DNA of 64,000 nucleotides from CAVYXF01 sp963772335 (lineage in GTDB: Bacteria; Pseudomonadota; Alphaproteobacteria; Rhizobiales; Rhodomicrobiaceae), in contig CAVYXF010000001.1 in assembly GCA_963772335.1 (NCBI GenBank), forward strand, positions 930,001-994,000. The letters run 5' to 3'. The notes under the pieces are model-generated. The model had not been told where the DNA came from and ran no database searches. It worked only from the letters and a program-made list of their open reading frames with translations. The stretch's first letter is position 1. Each line of letters begins with the position of its first letter. A program made the position numbers and the translations under genes. Positions 51,782 through 60,119 of the stretch are shown piece after piece.

Positions 51782-52566
51782 TACACCTCCTGCGCGACCG
51801 GGCCGAAGGAAACATCCCCCGCCGTGATCCGTCTCTCCTGGCCGCCGTCAGTCTGTAAAAGCAGCGCCCCAGCCTCATCGATGCCAACGAAGCGCCCGGT
51901 GATCAGGTTTGCGCCCTGCCGCACAGAGATCGGGTCGCCGGGGGGCTGCGCACGCCTCAGCCAGGCCTCTCGGATTGCTGCAAATTGCCGGCCGCCGTCC
52001 CAGCGCCGTAGCCAGTCAGCCATCGACCAGGCAAGCGCCGGCACGGCCTGCGCAGCCGCCGCGGGAACACCGAGAGCCGCAAGGCTGGTCGCCGGCCGGC
52101 CGAGATCATCAGGCGCATGGACGAGATTGATGCCGATGCCGATCACCACGGCGGGCGCGGCGTTGGACGTGCTGCTCGAACTTTCGAGGAGAATGCCGCC
52201 CAGCTTAGCGCCCTCAGCGAGCACGTCGTTGGGCCATTTGAGCTGCAGGCGCAGCGCTGCACGCGCGGTCGCAGCAAGGGCAGCGATAGCGTCGTGGGCG
52301 GCGATCCCGGCCAGCAGCGAGAGCTGCGAGGCTGTGGCGAGCGGTACGCCGGGGCGCAGGAGGAGGCTGGCGTGGAGATTGCCCGGCGGCGACATCCAGT
52401 TCCGCCCTGCCCTACCCCGGCCGGCATTCTGGCTGCCAGCCCAGATCCACAAGGCTCCCTCCTCCCCGGCATTGGCGAGACGCAGACCTTCGGCATTGGT
52501 GGAATCGATCACCTCATGAAAGACGAGCCGGTAACCCGGCGGGAGATCGGCTCGCGCAGGCTGCAT
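51781..52566 (-). CDS. birA: biotin-[acetyl-CoA-carboxylase] ligase
   Basis: 261 residues. BirA activates biotin to biotinyl-AMP and attaches it to carboxylase subunits. Motifs are FHEVIDSTNAEGLRLA, the biotin loop GRGRAGRNWMSPPGNLHAS, LKWPNDVL and VVIGIGINL, followed by a small SH3-like C-terminal part. The N-terminal helix-turn-helix of the E. coli repressor form is missing, so it is the mono-functional type common in alphaproteobacteria. It lies 11 bases after nuoN and shares one base with rnj, so it belongs to the complex I transcript. Confidence 0.93.
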   Translation of the reverse strand: MQPARADLPPGYRLVFHEVIDSTNAEGLRLANAGEEGALWIWAGSQNAGRGRAGRNWMSPPGNLHASLLLRPGVPLATASQLSLLAGIAAHDAIAALAATARAALRLQLKWPNDVLAEGAKLGGILLESSSSTSNAAPAVVIGIGINLVHAPDDLGRPATSLAALGVPAAAAQAVPALAWSMADWLRRWDGGRQFAAIREAWLRRAQPPGDPISVRQGANLITGRFVGIDEAGALLLQTDGGQERRITAGDVSFGPVAQEV

Positions 52567-52577
52567 GAGCGCGCTCG

Positions 52578-54017
52578 TCAGAACAGCGACCTGGCCGCGG
52601 CGTCGGCTGCCGAGACGAGGAGATTGAGCGGGATGAAGAAGAACAGAACGACGATGCCCGAGACGGCAAGCACGAAGCGTACCTTGCCCGGCATCGGCTC
52701 GAAGTCATGGACCGGGTCCTCAAAATACATTTTGGCGATGACGGCCAGATAGTAGAAAGCGCCGACCACCGACGTGACCACGCCAACGACTGCCAGCCAA
52801 TAAAGATCGGCCTTGATCGCCGCGGCGAAGACATACCACTTCGCGAAAAAGCCGGCGAGCGGCGGGATGCCGGCCATCGAGAACAGCAGCATGGCGAACA
52901 TGAAGGCGAGCAAAGGCTGGCGCCGCGACAGGCCGGCGAGCTCACCGATCTCCTCAACATGCTGGCCATCGCGCTTCATCGCGAGCACGCAGGCAAAGCT
53001 GCCCAGCGTCATGGCGATATAGATCGCGAGGTAGATCAGCACCGCCGCAACGCCTTCCGGCGTGCCGGGCGCGAGCCCGACCAACACATAGCCGACATGG
53101 CCGATCGAGGAATAGGCCAAGAGTCGCTTGATGTTGCGCTGGCCGATCGCCGCAAAGGAGCCGAGCAACATCGAGGCAACGGCAATGGCGATGATGATCT
53201 GCTTCCAGTCGCCGGCCGCGCCCGGAAAGGCTTCGAGCACCACGCAAATCAACATGGCAAAGGCGGCCACTTTCGGCGCCGAGGCCATGAGGGCGGTAAC
53301 CGGGGTCGGCGCGCCCTGATAAACGTCCGGGGTCCACATGTGAAAGGGCACAGCCGACAGCTTGAAGGCGATGCCGGCCAGCACGAAGACGAGGCCAAAG
53401 ATCAGGCCGACGGAGCGCTCGTTGCCCTGGAGCGCGGCGACGATGCCGGAGAAGCTGAGTGTGCCGGTGAAGCCATAGACCAGCGAGAAACCATAGAGCA
53501 GGAGGCCGGAGGAGAGGGCGCCAAGCACGAAATATTTGAGCCCGGCTTCCGAGGAGAGCACATGATCGCGGTGGAAGGCGGCGAGCACGTAGATGGCGAG
53601 GCTCTGCAGCTCAAGGCTCAGATAGAGCGCGATGAGATTATGCGCCGAGGTCATCAGCATCATGCCGAGCGTGCAGAGCAGGATCAGCACGGCGTATTCA
53701 AATTTGAGGATGCCCGCTTCGCGCAAATAATCGAAGGAGAGGATAAGCGCGAAGGCAGAGCCGATCAGGATCAGCACCTTCATGAAGCGGGCGAAGCTGT
53801 CGACGATCACCGCGCCGTCGAACAGCTGCACCGTGGCGGGGTCCTGATTGACGGTCAACACTCCGGTGATGATGAGGATGAGGATCGCCAGCCAGCCGGC
53901 CGTTTCGGTCGGCTTGTCGCCTCCGAACACGCCATACATCAAGAGCAACATGGCCGCGCAGGCGAGGAAAATCTCCGGCAGAAGCGGCGCGTATTGGATG
54001 AGGGCGTCCGGCATCAT
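52578..54017 (-). CDS. nuoN: NADH-quinone oxidoreductase subunit N
   Basis: 479 residues with about 14 membrane helices. NuoN is one of the antiporter-like proton-pumping subunits of complex I. Key lysines lie within AGIAFKLSAVPFHMWTPDVY and VGYVLVGLAPG-type segments, and the glutamate in LYLSLELQSLAIYVL is the family carboxylate on helix 5. It overlaps nuoM by four bases (ATGA) and precedes birA. The length is normal. Confidence 0.96.
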   Translation of the reverse strand: MMPDALIQYAPLLPEIFLACAAMLLLMYGVFGGDKPTETAGWLAILILIITGVLTVNQDPATVQLFDGAVIVDSFARFMKVLILIGSAFALILSFDYLREAGILKFEYAVLILLCTLGMMLMTSAHNLIALYLSLELQSLAIYVLAAFHRDHVLSSEAGLKYFVLGALSSGLLLYGFSLVYGFTGTLSFSGIVAALQGNERSVGLIFGLVFVLAGIAFKLSAVPFHMWTPDVYQGAPTPVTALMASAPKVAAFAMLICVVLEAFPGAAGDWKQIIIAIAVASMLLGSFAAIGQRNIKRLLAYSSIGHVGYVLVGLAPGTPEGVAAVLIYLAIYIAMTLGSFACVLAMKRDGQHVEEIGELAGLSRRQPLLAFMFAMLLFSMAGIPPLAGFFAKWYVFAAAIKADLYWLAVVGVVTSVVGAFYYLAVIAKMYFEDPVHDFEPMPGKVRFVLAVSGIVVLFFFIPLNLLVSAADAAARSLF

Positions 54018-55534
54018 TTCACCTCGGCGCTGGCGGTGCGCTTTTCTGCGGCCTCGGCCACGTCTTTGTTGTAGTCGGCGATCAGCTTGTTCACCGAAGC
54101 CGCGGTCGGGTCCATCAAGGGCTTGGGATAGACGCCGAAAAGAAGGGTGAGGATCACGAGCGGGGCAAGGATCGCAACCTCACGCGGGGTCAGATCGAGG
54201 ATGCCGGCCAGGGAAGGCTTCTCCAGCTTGCCGAAGATCACCCGGCGATAAAGCCAGAGCGCGTAGGCAGCCGAGAAGATCACGCCGGAGGTGGCAAAAA
54301 GGGCAACCCAGCTATTGACCTTGAAGGCGCCGGTCAGCGACAGGAACTCCCCGATGAAGCCCGACGTCCCCGGCAGGCCGACATTGGCCATGGTGAACAC
54401 CATGAAGGCGAAGGCGTACATCGGCATGCGGTCGGCAAGGCCGCCATAGGCTGATATCTCGCGGGTGTGCATGCGGTCATAGATCACGCCGACGCACAGG
54501 AACAGCGCACCCGAGACGATTCCGTGGCTCAGCATCTGGAAGATGCCGCCCTGGATACCCTGCACGTTGAGGGTGAAGATGCCCATGGTGACAAAGCCCA
54601 TATGGGCGACCGAGGAATAGGCGATGAGCTTCTTCACGTCTTCCTGCGCGAAGGCGACCAGCGAGGTGTAGATGATTGCGATGATGCTCAGCGCAAAAAC
54701 GAGCGGAGCGAGATCGGCTGATGCGAGCGGGAACATGGGGATGGAGAAGCGCAGGAAACCGTACCCGCCCATTTTCAGGAGCACGGCGGCAAGCACAACA
54801 GAGCCGGCGGTCGGTGCCTCAACATGGGCGTCAGGCAGCCAGGTGTGCACCGGCCACATCGGCATCTTCACGGCAAAAGAGGCGAAGAAGGCAAGCCACA
54901 GCCAGAACTGCATGTTCGCCGGGAACTGGAAGTTGATCAGCGTCGGGATATCGGTGGTACCGGCCTGCCAGTACATCGCCATGATGGCGAGCAGCATGAG
55001 CACCGAGCCGAGCAGCGTATAGAGGAAGAATTTGAACGAGGCATAGACCCGCCGCTTCCCGCCCCACACCCCGATGATGATGAACATCGGGATCAGGCCA
55101 CCCTCGAAGAACAGGTAGAACACCACCAGATCGAGAGCGCAGAACACGCCGACCATCAGCGTCTCCAACACCAGGAAGGCGATCATATACTCCCTGACCC
55201 GCGTCTCGATCGCCTTCCAGCTCGCCAGGATGCAGATCGGCATGAGGAACGTGGTGAGGATGACGAACAGCATGGAGATGCCGTCGACGCCGAGATGATA
55301 GGTGATCGCGCCCGAGATCCAGTCGCGCTTCTCAACGAACTGGAAATCGGCGGTGTTCGGGTCGAAATCGCGCCAGATCAGCAGCGAGACAATGAAGGTG
55401 ATGATCGTGGTCCACAGTGCGATCCAGCGCGCGTTGCGGTAGGCGGCCTCGTCATCGCCGCGCAGCACGAAGATGAACAACGCCCCGAGCAGCGGCAGGA
55501 AGATGATGGTCGAGAGGATCGGCCAGCTCGTCAT
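54014..55534 (-). CDS. nuoM: NADH-quinone oxidoreductase subunit M
   Basis: 506 residues from the ATG at 55534, which has GGAGCATTCAGACC upstream; a longer frame overlaps the end of nuoL. About 14 helices. Antiporter signatures are FLAFFASFAVKMPMWPVHTW, LPDAHVEAPTAGSVVLAAV and LKMGGYGFLRFSIPMF, with the key lysine in FAVKMP and glutamate in FYLFFEGGLIPMF. It is a proton-pumping subunit of the membrane arm. It overlaps nuoL and nuoN by four bases each, so it is translationally coupled on both sides. Confidence 0.96.
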   Translation of the reverse strand: MTSWPILSTIIFLPLLGALFIFVLRGDDEAAYRNARWIALWTTIITFIVSLLIWRDFDPNTADFQFVEKRDWISGAITYHLGVDGISMLFVILTTFLMPICILASWKAIETRVREYMIAFLVLETLMVGVFCALDLVVFYLFFEGGLIPMFIIIGVWGGKRRVYASFKFFLYTLLGSVLMLLAIMAMYWQAGTTDIPTLINFQFPANMQFWLWLAFFASFAVKMPMWPVHTWLPDAHVEAPTAGSVVLAAVLLKMGGYGFLRFSIPMFPLASADLAPLVFALSIIAIIYTSLVAFAQEDVKKLIAYSSVAHMGFVTMGIFTLNVQGIQGGIFQMLSHGIVSGALFLCVGVIYDRMHTREISAYGGLADRMPMYAFAFMVFTMANVGLPGTSGFIGEFLSLTGAFKVNSWVALFATSGVIFSAAYALWLYRRVIFGKLEKPSLAGILDLTPREVAILAPLVILTLLFGVYPKPLMDPTAASVNKLIADYNKDVAEAAEKRTASAEVK

Positions 55535-57489
55535 GGTCTGAATGCTCCTCCGAGCTGCGCCCAATAGACCCAGGTGAAATAAGAGATGATCAGTGCGATG
55601 CCGATCAGCATCACGAAGGCATAGTGATAGACGAAGCCGGTCTGCAGCCGCACCACGCGGTTGGTGATGTCGATGACGCGGGCGGAGATGCCGTCAGGGC
55701 CGAGCCCATCGATGATCGCGCCGTCGCCGACCTTCCACAGCACCCGCGCCAGCCATTTGAATGGCCGGACAAAGAGGAAGTCATAGAGCTCGTCGAAATA
55801 CCATTTGTGATAGAGGAAGGCATGAATCGGCTTGAAGGTGCGCACCGCCCAGGCGGGCGTTGCGGGCGCGTAGATATAGGAGAACCAGGCGAGGGCAAAA
55901 CCGGCGGCCATCATCAGCGTCGGCAGATAGGCCACCCATTCGGCCCCATGATGTGCTTCTTCGAGAACGTGGTTGTCCGGCCGGTTGAACAGCGCGCTGC
56001 GCCAGAAAGCGCCATAGCCCTCACCGATGAAGAAGTCCTTGGCGGCAAAGCCGGCAACCAGCGCACCGGCGGCGAGCACCATGAGCGGCAGCAGCATCAC
56101 CCAGGGCGATTCATGAATGTGATGCGCGGTCTCCTCGTCGTAGCGGGGCTTGCCATAGAAAGCCATGAAGATCAGCCGCCAGGAATAGAACGAGGTGAGG
56201 AAGGCCGCCACCACCAGCATGATGAAGGCATAGTTCGCCGTCCCCAGCTCGGAGGCGTGCGCCACCTCGATGATGGCGTCCTTGGAGAAATAACCGGCGG
56301 TGAAGGGGAAGCCGGTCAGCGCCAGCGTGCCGACCAGCATCATTACGAAGGTTATGGGCATGCCCTTACGCAGCGCGCCCATATTGCGCAGGTCCTGCTC
56401 GTCGCTCATGCCGTGGATGACGGAGCCGGCGCCGAGGAACAGAAGCGCCTTGAAAAAGGCGTGGGTGAACAGGTGGAAGATGCCGGCGGAATAGGCGCCG
56501 ACGCCCAGGCCAACGAACATGTAACCGAGCTGGGAGCAGGTCGAATAGGCGATCACCCGCTTGATGTCGTTCTGGGCGACGCCGACGGTCGCGGCGAAGA
56601 AGGCTGTGGTTGCGCCGATAAAGGTCACGACCTCGAGCGCGGTCGGCGACAGCTCGAACAGCGGGGAAAGGCGCGCGACCATGAACACGCCCGCCGTGAC
56701 CATCGTTGCGGCATGGATAAGGGCGGAGACCGGGGTCGGGCCTTCCATGGCATCGGGCAGCCAGGTGTGCAGCAGGAATTGCGCAGACTTGCCCATGGCG
56801 CCGACGAACAGCAGCAGGCAAATCACCGTCAGCGTATCGTAGTCATGGCCGAGGAAGTGGATGGTCTTGCCCACCTGGTCCGGCGCCGAGGCGAACACCG
56901 TGTCGAAGGAGATGGTGCCGAACACCGCAAAGATAGCAAAGATGCCGAGCGCAAAGCCGAAATCGCCGACGCGGTTGACGATGAACGCCTTGATCGCCGC
57001 CTCACACGCGGATTTCTTGTGGTACCAGAAGCCGATCAGCAGGTAGGAGGCAAGGCCGACGCCCTCCCAGCCGAAGAACAGCTGCAGGAAGTTGTCGGCG
57101 GTCACCAGCATCAGCATGGCGAAGGTGAAGAGCGACAGAAAAGCGAAGAAGCGCGGCTGGCCGTCATCATGCGACATGTAGCCGATGGAATAGATGTGCA
57201 CGAGCGAGGAGACGGTGGTGACGACCACCAGCATCACCGCGGTCAGCGTGTCGATCCGCAGCATCCAGTTGGCCTGGAGGTCGCCCGACTGCACCCAGGG
57301 CAGGATATTGATGCGCATGTCGTCCACGCCGACGAGGCCGACGCGGTAAAACGCGACCCAGGAGAGGATCGCGCTGACGACGAGCAGCATCGAGGTGATG
57401 AAGCCGGACGGCTTGTCGCCCAGCCAGCGCCCGAAGAAGCCGGCGAGGCAAGCGCCGATCAGCGGCAGAAAGACGATGGCTGAGTACAT
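55531..57489 (-). CDS. nuoL: NADH-quinone oxidoreductase subunit L
   Basis: 652 residues, normal for NuoL. About 15-16 helices plus a C-terminal lateral amphipathic helix (FDELYDFLFVRPFKWLARVL) that lies along the membrane arm. Proton-channel motifs are FGWEGVGLASYLLIGFWYHK, LLFVGAMGKSAQFLLHTWL and PDAMEGPTPVSALIHAATM. It is the most distal pump of complex I. The start MYSAIVFLPLIGACLAG lies five bases before the end of the preceding nuoK gene (57495). It overlaps nuoM by four bases. Confidence 0.96.
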   Translation of the reverse strand: MYSAIVFLPLIGACLAGFFGRWLGDKPSGFITSMLLVVSAILSWVAFYRVGLVGVDDMRINILPWVQSGDLQANWMLRIDTLTAVMLVVVTTVSSLVHIYSIGYMSHDDGQPRFFAFLSLFTFAMLMLVTADNFLQLFFGWEGVGLASYLLIGFWYHKKSACEAAIKAFIVNRVGDFGFALGIFAIFAVFGTISFDTVFASAPDQVGKTIHFLGHDYDTLTVICLLLFVGAMGKSAQFLLHTWLPDAMEGPTPVSALIHAATMVTAGVFMVARLSPLFELSPTALEVVTFIGATTAFFAATVGVAQNDIKRVIAYSTCSQLGYMFVGLGVGAYSAGIFHLFTHAFFKALLFLGAGSVIHGMSDEQDLRNMGALRKGMPITFVMMLVGTLALTGFPFTAGYFSKDAIIEVAHASELGTANYAFIMLVVAAFLTSFYSWRLIFMAFYGKPRYDEETAHHIHESPWVMLLPLMVLAAGALVAGFAAKDFFIGEGYGAFWRSALFNRPDNHVLEEAHHGAEWVAYLPTLMMAAGFALAWFSYIYAPATPAWAVRTFKPIHAFLYHKWYFDELYDFLFVRPFKWLARVLWKVGDGAIIDGLGPDGISARVIDITNRVVRLQTGFVYHYAFVMLIGIALIISYFTWVYWAQLGGAFRP

Positions 57490-57494
57490 CCCGC

Positions 57495-57803
57495 CTAGCC
57501 CTTCATGAGATTGATGTCATCAACCGCGATGGAGCCGCGATTGCGGTTGTAGACCACGACGATGGCGAGGCCGATCGCCGCTTCCGCCGCCGCCACGGTG
57601 AGAATCAGCAAGGCGAAGATCTGCCCCGTGAGGTCGCCGAGGAAAACAGAGAAGGCGACGAAGTTGATATTCACCGCCAGGAGGATCAGCTCGATCGACA
57701 TCAGGATGACGATGACGTTCTTGCGGTTCAGGAAAATGCCGAACACGCCAAGCGTAAACAGGGCCGCCGCGACGCTGAGGTAATGAGGAAGTCCGATGTC
57801 CAT
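57495..57803 (-). CDS. nuoK: NADH-quinone oxidoreductase subunit K
   Basis: 102 residues with three helices. The conserved glutamates needed for proton transfer are in IVILMSIELILLAVNINFV and TVAAAEAAIGLAIVVVYNRN. NuoK forms part of the core membrane domain next to NuoJ and NuoN. It is read 27 bases after nuoJ and is followed by nuoL after five bases. The length and order are typical. Confidence 0.96.
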   Translation of the reverse strand: MDIGLPHYLSVAAALFTLGVFGIFLNRKNVIVILMSIELILLAVNINFVAFSVFLGDLTGQIFALLILTVAAAEAAIGLAIVVVYNRNRGSIAVDDINLMKG

Positions 57804-57830
57804 GTCCCGCTTGCCTTGCCGCTTCTCGCC

Positions 57831-58445
57831 CTATATTCCCTTGCCCGTTTCGACCTTCTTGATCTCGACAGCGAGACGCGGATCGCGCGCGACCTGCACC
57901 GCCACATTCTGGCGCTTGATGCCGACGCGATGGCGCAGCGTCAGCACGATGGCGCCGATCATCGCGATCAGCAGAATCAGCCCGGCGAGCTCGAAAAAAT
58001 ACACATATTTGGTATAGAGCACCCGTCCGATCGCCTCGGTATTGGTGACGCTGTCGGCTGGCGGGATGCGATCGCCAATCAGCGTTGCGGATTGCGGTGC
58101 GAAGGTCCAGGCAGTCACCGCAAGCAGCAACTCGCCGAGGAGGATTGCGCCAATCAGGCCGCCGACGGGAAGGTATTTGGCGAACCCGCCGCGCAGCTCA
58201 GCAAAATCCACGTCCAGCATCATCACCACGAACAGGAACAGCACCATCACCGCGCCGACATAGACGATGACCAGGATCATCGCCAGGAACTCGGCGCCGA
58301 GGAGCACGAAGAGACCCGCGGCATTGAAGAATGCGACAATCAGGAACAGCACCGAATGCACGGGATTGCGCACCGTGATCACCATCAGTCCGGAGAGGAC
58401 GGTGATGAAGGCGAAAATATAGAAGAAAAATCCGGCGAGAGTCAT
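57831..58445 (-). CDS. nuoJ: NADH-quinone oxidoreductase subunit J
   Basis: 204 residues with five helices. The pi-bulge-bearing third helix is ILVIVYVGAVMVLFLFVVMM, followed by MLDVDFAELRGGF. NuoJ couples quinone chemistry to proton transfer. It begins with ATG at 58445, after a gap of 141 bases behind nuoI, the largest gap in this operon. The C-terminal tail (RDPRLAVEIKKVETGKGI) is cytoplasmic. Confidence 0.95.
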   Translation of the reverse strand: MTLAGFFFYIFAFITVLSGLMVITVRNPVHSVLFLIVAFFNAAGLFVLLGAEFLAMILVIVYVGAVMVLFLFVVMMLDVDFAELRGGFAKYLPVGGLIGAILLGELLLAVTAWTFAPQSATLIGDRIPPADSVTNTEAIGRVLYTKYVYFFELAGLILLIAMIGAIVLTLRHRVGIKRQNVAVQVARDPRLAVEIKKVETGKGI

Positions 58446-58586
58446 GGGGTGCCGATCGGTCTTGACCCCACCTGCCGGCGCCCGCCGCCAAGCTCAGGCA
58501 GGATTGATATTCTTGTTGCGGACATGCCCGGGGCGGCGTTGGCACTCTGGGTAGCGAAATGCCGGCTCCACCAAGGCAGCCAAGGG

Positions 58587-59078
58587 TTAGCGATAGGGCG
58601 CGTCGAGTTCAAGGTTTTTCGCCAGCAGCCGCTCCCAGCGATCACCATTGGCGAGCAGCTTTTCCTTGTCGTAGAGCAGCTCCTCGCGGGTTTCGGTGGC
58701 GAACTCGAAGTTCGGTCCCTCAACGATGGCATCCACCGGGCATGCCTCCTCGCAGTAGCCGCAATAGATGCACTTCACCATGTCGATGTCGTAGCGGGTC
58801 GTACGCCTCGTGCCGTCATTGCGGCGCGGTCCCGCCTCGATGGTGATGGCGAGCGCCGGGCAGATCGCCTCGCACAGCTTGCAGGCGATGCAGCGCTCGG
58901 CGCCATTGGGATAGCGGCGCAGGGCGTGCTCGCCGCGAAAGCGCGGAGAGACCGGGTTCTTCTCGAACGGGTAGTTCACCGTCGCCTTCGGCTTGAAGAA
59001 ATACTTCATGCCCAGCCAGAAGGCCGAAAAGAACTCGGCCAGCATGGCGGATTTCAGGGATTGCGCGAGCCGAGCCAT
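58587..59078 (-). CDS. nuoI: NADH-quinone oxidoreductase subunit I
   Basis: 163 residues. It carries iron-sulfur clusters N6a and N6b, ligated by CIACKLCEAICPA and CIYCGYCEEACPV. The N-terminal amphipathic helix (LKSAMLAEFFSAFWLGMKYF) docks on the membrane arm. It passes electrons toward the quinone site. It follows nuoH after 18 bases and is separated from nuoJ by 141 bases. The length agrees with alphaproteobacterial homologues. Confidence 0.96.
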   Translation of the reverse strand: MARLAQSLKSAMLAEFFSAFWLGMKYFFKPKATVNYPFEKNPVSPRFRGEHALRRYPNGAERCIACKLCEAICPALAITIEAGPRRNDGTRRTTRYDIDMVKCIYCGYCEEACPVDAIVEGPNFEFATETREELLYDKEKLLANGDRWERLLAKNLELDAPYR

Positions 59079-59096
59079 CGGCCGGATTTCCTTCGT

Positions 59097-60119
59097 TTAT
59101 GGCGCAAGACCGCCAAATTGCAAAACCGCAGCCACGATCACGACCATCGCCAGGGAAGTCGGCAGGAAGATCTTCCACCCCAGCCGCATGAGCTGGTCGT
59201 AGCGGTAACGCGGGACGATGGCCTTCACCATCGCGAACAGGAAGAAGGCAAAGCAGAGCTTCAAGAGAAACCAGATGATGCCTGGCACCCAGGTGAAAGG
59301 CGGGATGCTCACCGGAGGAAGCCAGCCGCCGAGGAACAGGATGGTCATCAACGCGCACATGGTGGTGATGGCCACATATTCCCCGAGCATGAATAGCAGA
59401 TAGGGCGCGGAGGAATATTCCACCATATAGCCGGCGACCAGCTCGGACTCGGCTTCAGGAAGGTCGAAAGGCGGCCGGTTCGTCTCGGCGAGTGCGGAGA
59501 CAAAGAAGATCACGAACATCGGGAATAGCGGCAGCCAGTACCAGCCGAACAGCCCGAACGACGTATCCTGCGCCTTGACGATGGCGGACAGGTTGAGCGA
59601 GCCGGCGCACAGCAGTACGGTGACGATGACGAAGCCGATCGACACCTCATAAGAGACCATCTGCGCCGCGGAGCGCAACGCGCCGAGGAACGGGTATTTC
59701 GAGTTCGACGCCCAGCCGCCCATGATGACGCCGTAAACGCCGAGCGAGGAGATGGCGAAGATGTAGAGCACGCCGACATTGATATCGGCAACCACCCAGC
59801 CCTCGCTGAGCGGCATCACCGCCCAGGCAGAAAGCGCCAGCACAGCGGTGACGATCGGCGCCAGAAGAAAGACGATCTTGTCGGCGCCGGCCGGAATCAC
59901 CGGCTCCTTCAGCACGAATTTGAGGAGGTCGGCAAAGCTCTGCAGGAGGCCGAAGGCACCAACCACGTTCGGCCCCCGCCGCAGCTGTACCGCTGCCCAG
60001 ATCTTACGGTCGGCGAGCAGCAGATAGGCGATGACGAGCAGCAGCGAAACGAGCAGCCCCAGGCTCTGAGCGAGGATGATCGCGAGCGGCAGGCCATAAT
60101 TGGTCCAGATGTCAGCCAT
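59097..60119 (-). CDS. nuoH: NADH-quinone oxidoreductase subunit H
   Basis: 340 residues with about eight helices. NuoH holds the quinone tunnel where electrons enter the membrane arm. Typical are the loop VQLRRGPNVVGAFGLLQSFA, ETNRPPFDLPEAESELVAGY and FLLKLCFAFFLFAMVKAIVP then RYRYDQLMRLGWK. The start MADIWTNYGLPLA overlaps the nuoG end by eight bases. It is the normal size and has all conserved acidic residues in the E-channel segments that I can see. Confidence 0.96.
   Translation of the reverse strand: MADIWTNYGLPLAIILAQSLGLLVSLLLVIAYLLLADRKIWAAVQLRRGPNVVGAFGLLQSFADLLKFVLKEPVIPAGADKIVFLLAPIVTAVLALSAWAVMPLSEGWVVADINVGVLYIFAISSLGVYGVIMGGWASNSKYPFLGALRSAAQMVSYEVSIGFVIVTVLLCAGSLNLSAIVKAQDTSFGLFGWYWLPLFPMFVIFFVSALAETNRPPFDLPEAESELVAGYMVEYSSAPYLLFMLGEYVAITTMCALMTILFLGGWLPPVSIPPFTWVPGIIWFLLKLCFAFFLFAMVKAIVPRYRYDQLMRLGWKIFLPTSLAMVVIVAAVLQFGGLAP

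Noticed and set aside
55624..57483. Very long open frames on the plus strand opposite nuoL (and another at 60100-62313 opposite nuoG)
   Set aside because: They are composition artefacts in high-GC DNA. The translations have no family resemblance and the minus-strand frames encode well-conserved complex I subunits.
58446..58586. Possible extra gene between nuoI and nuoJ
   Set aside because: The 141-base gap contains no frame with a start and ribosome site and no clear hairpin; it is probably a relic or an internal promoter.
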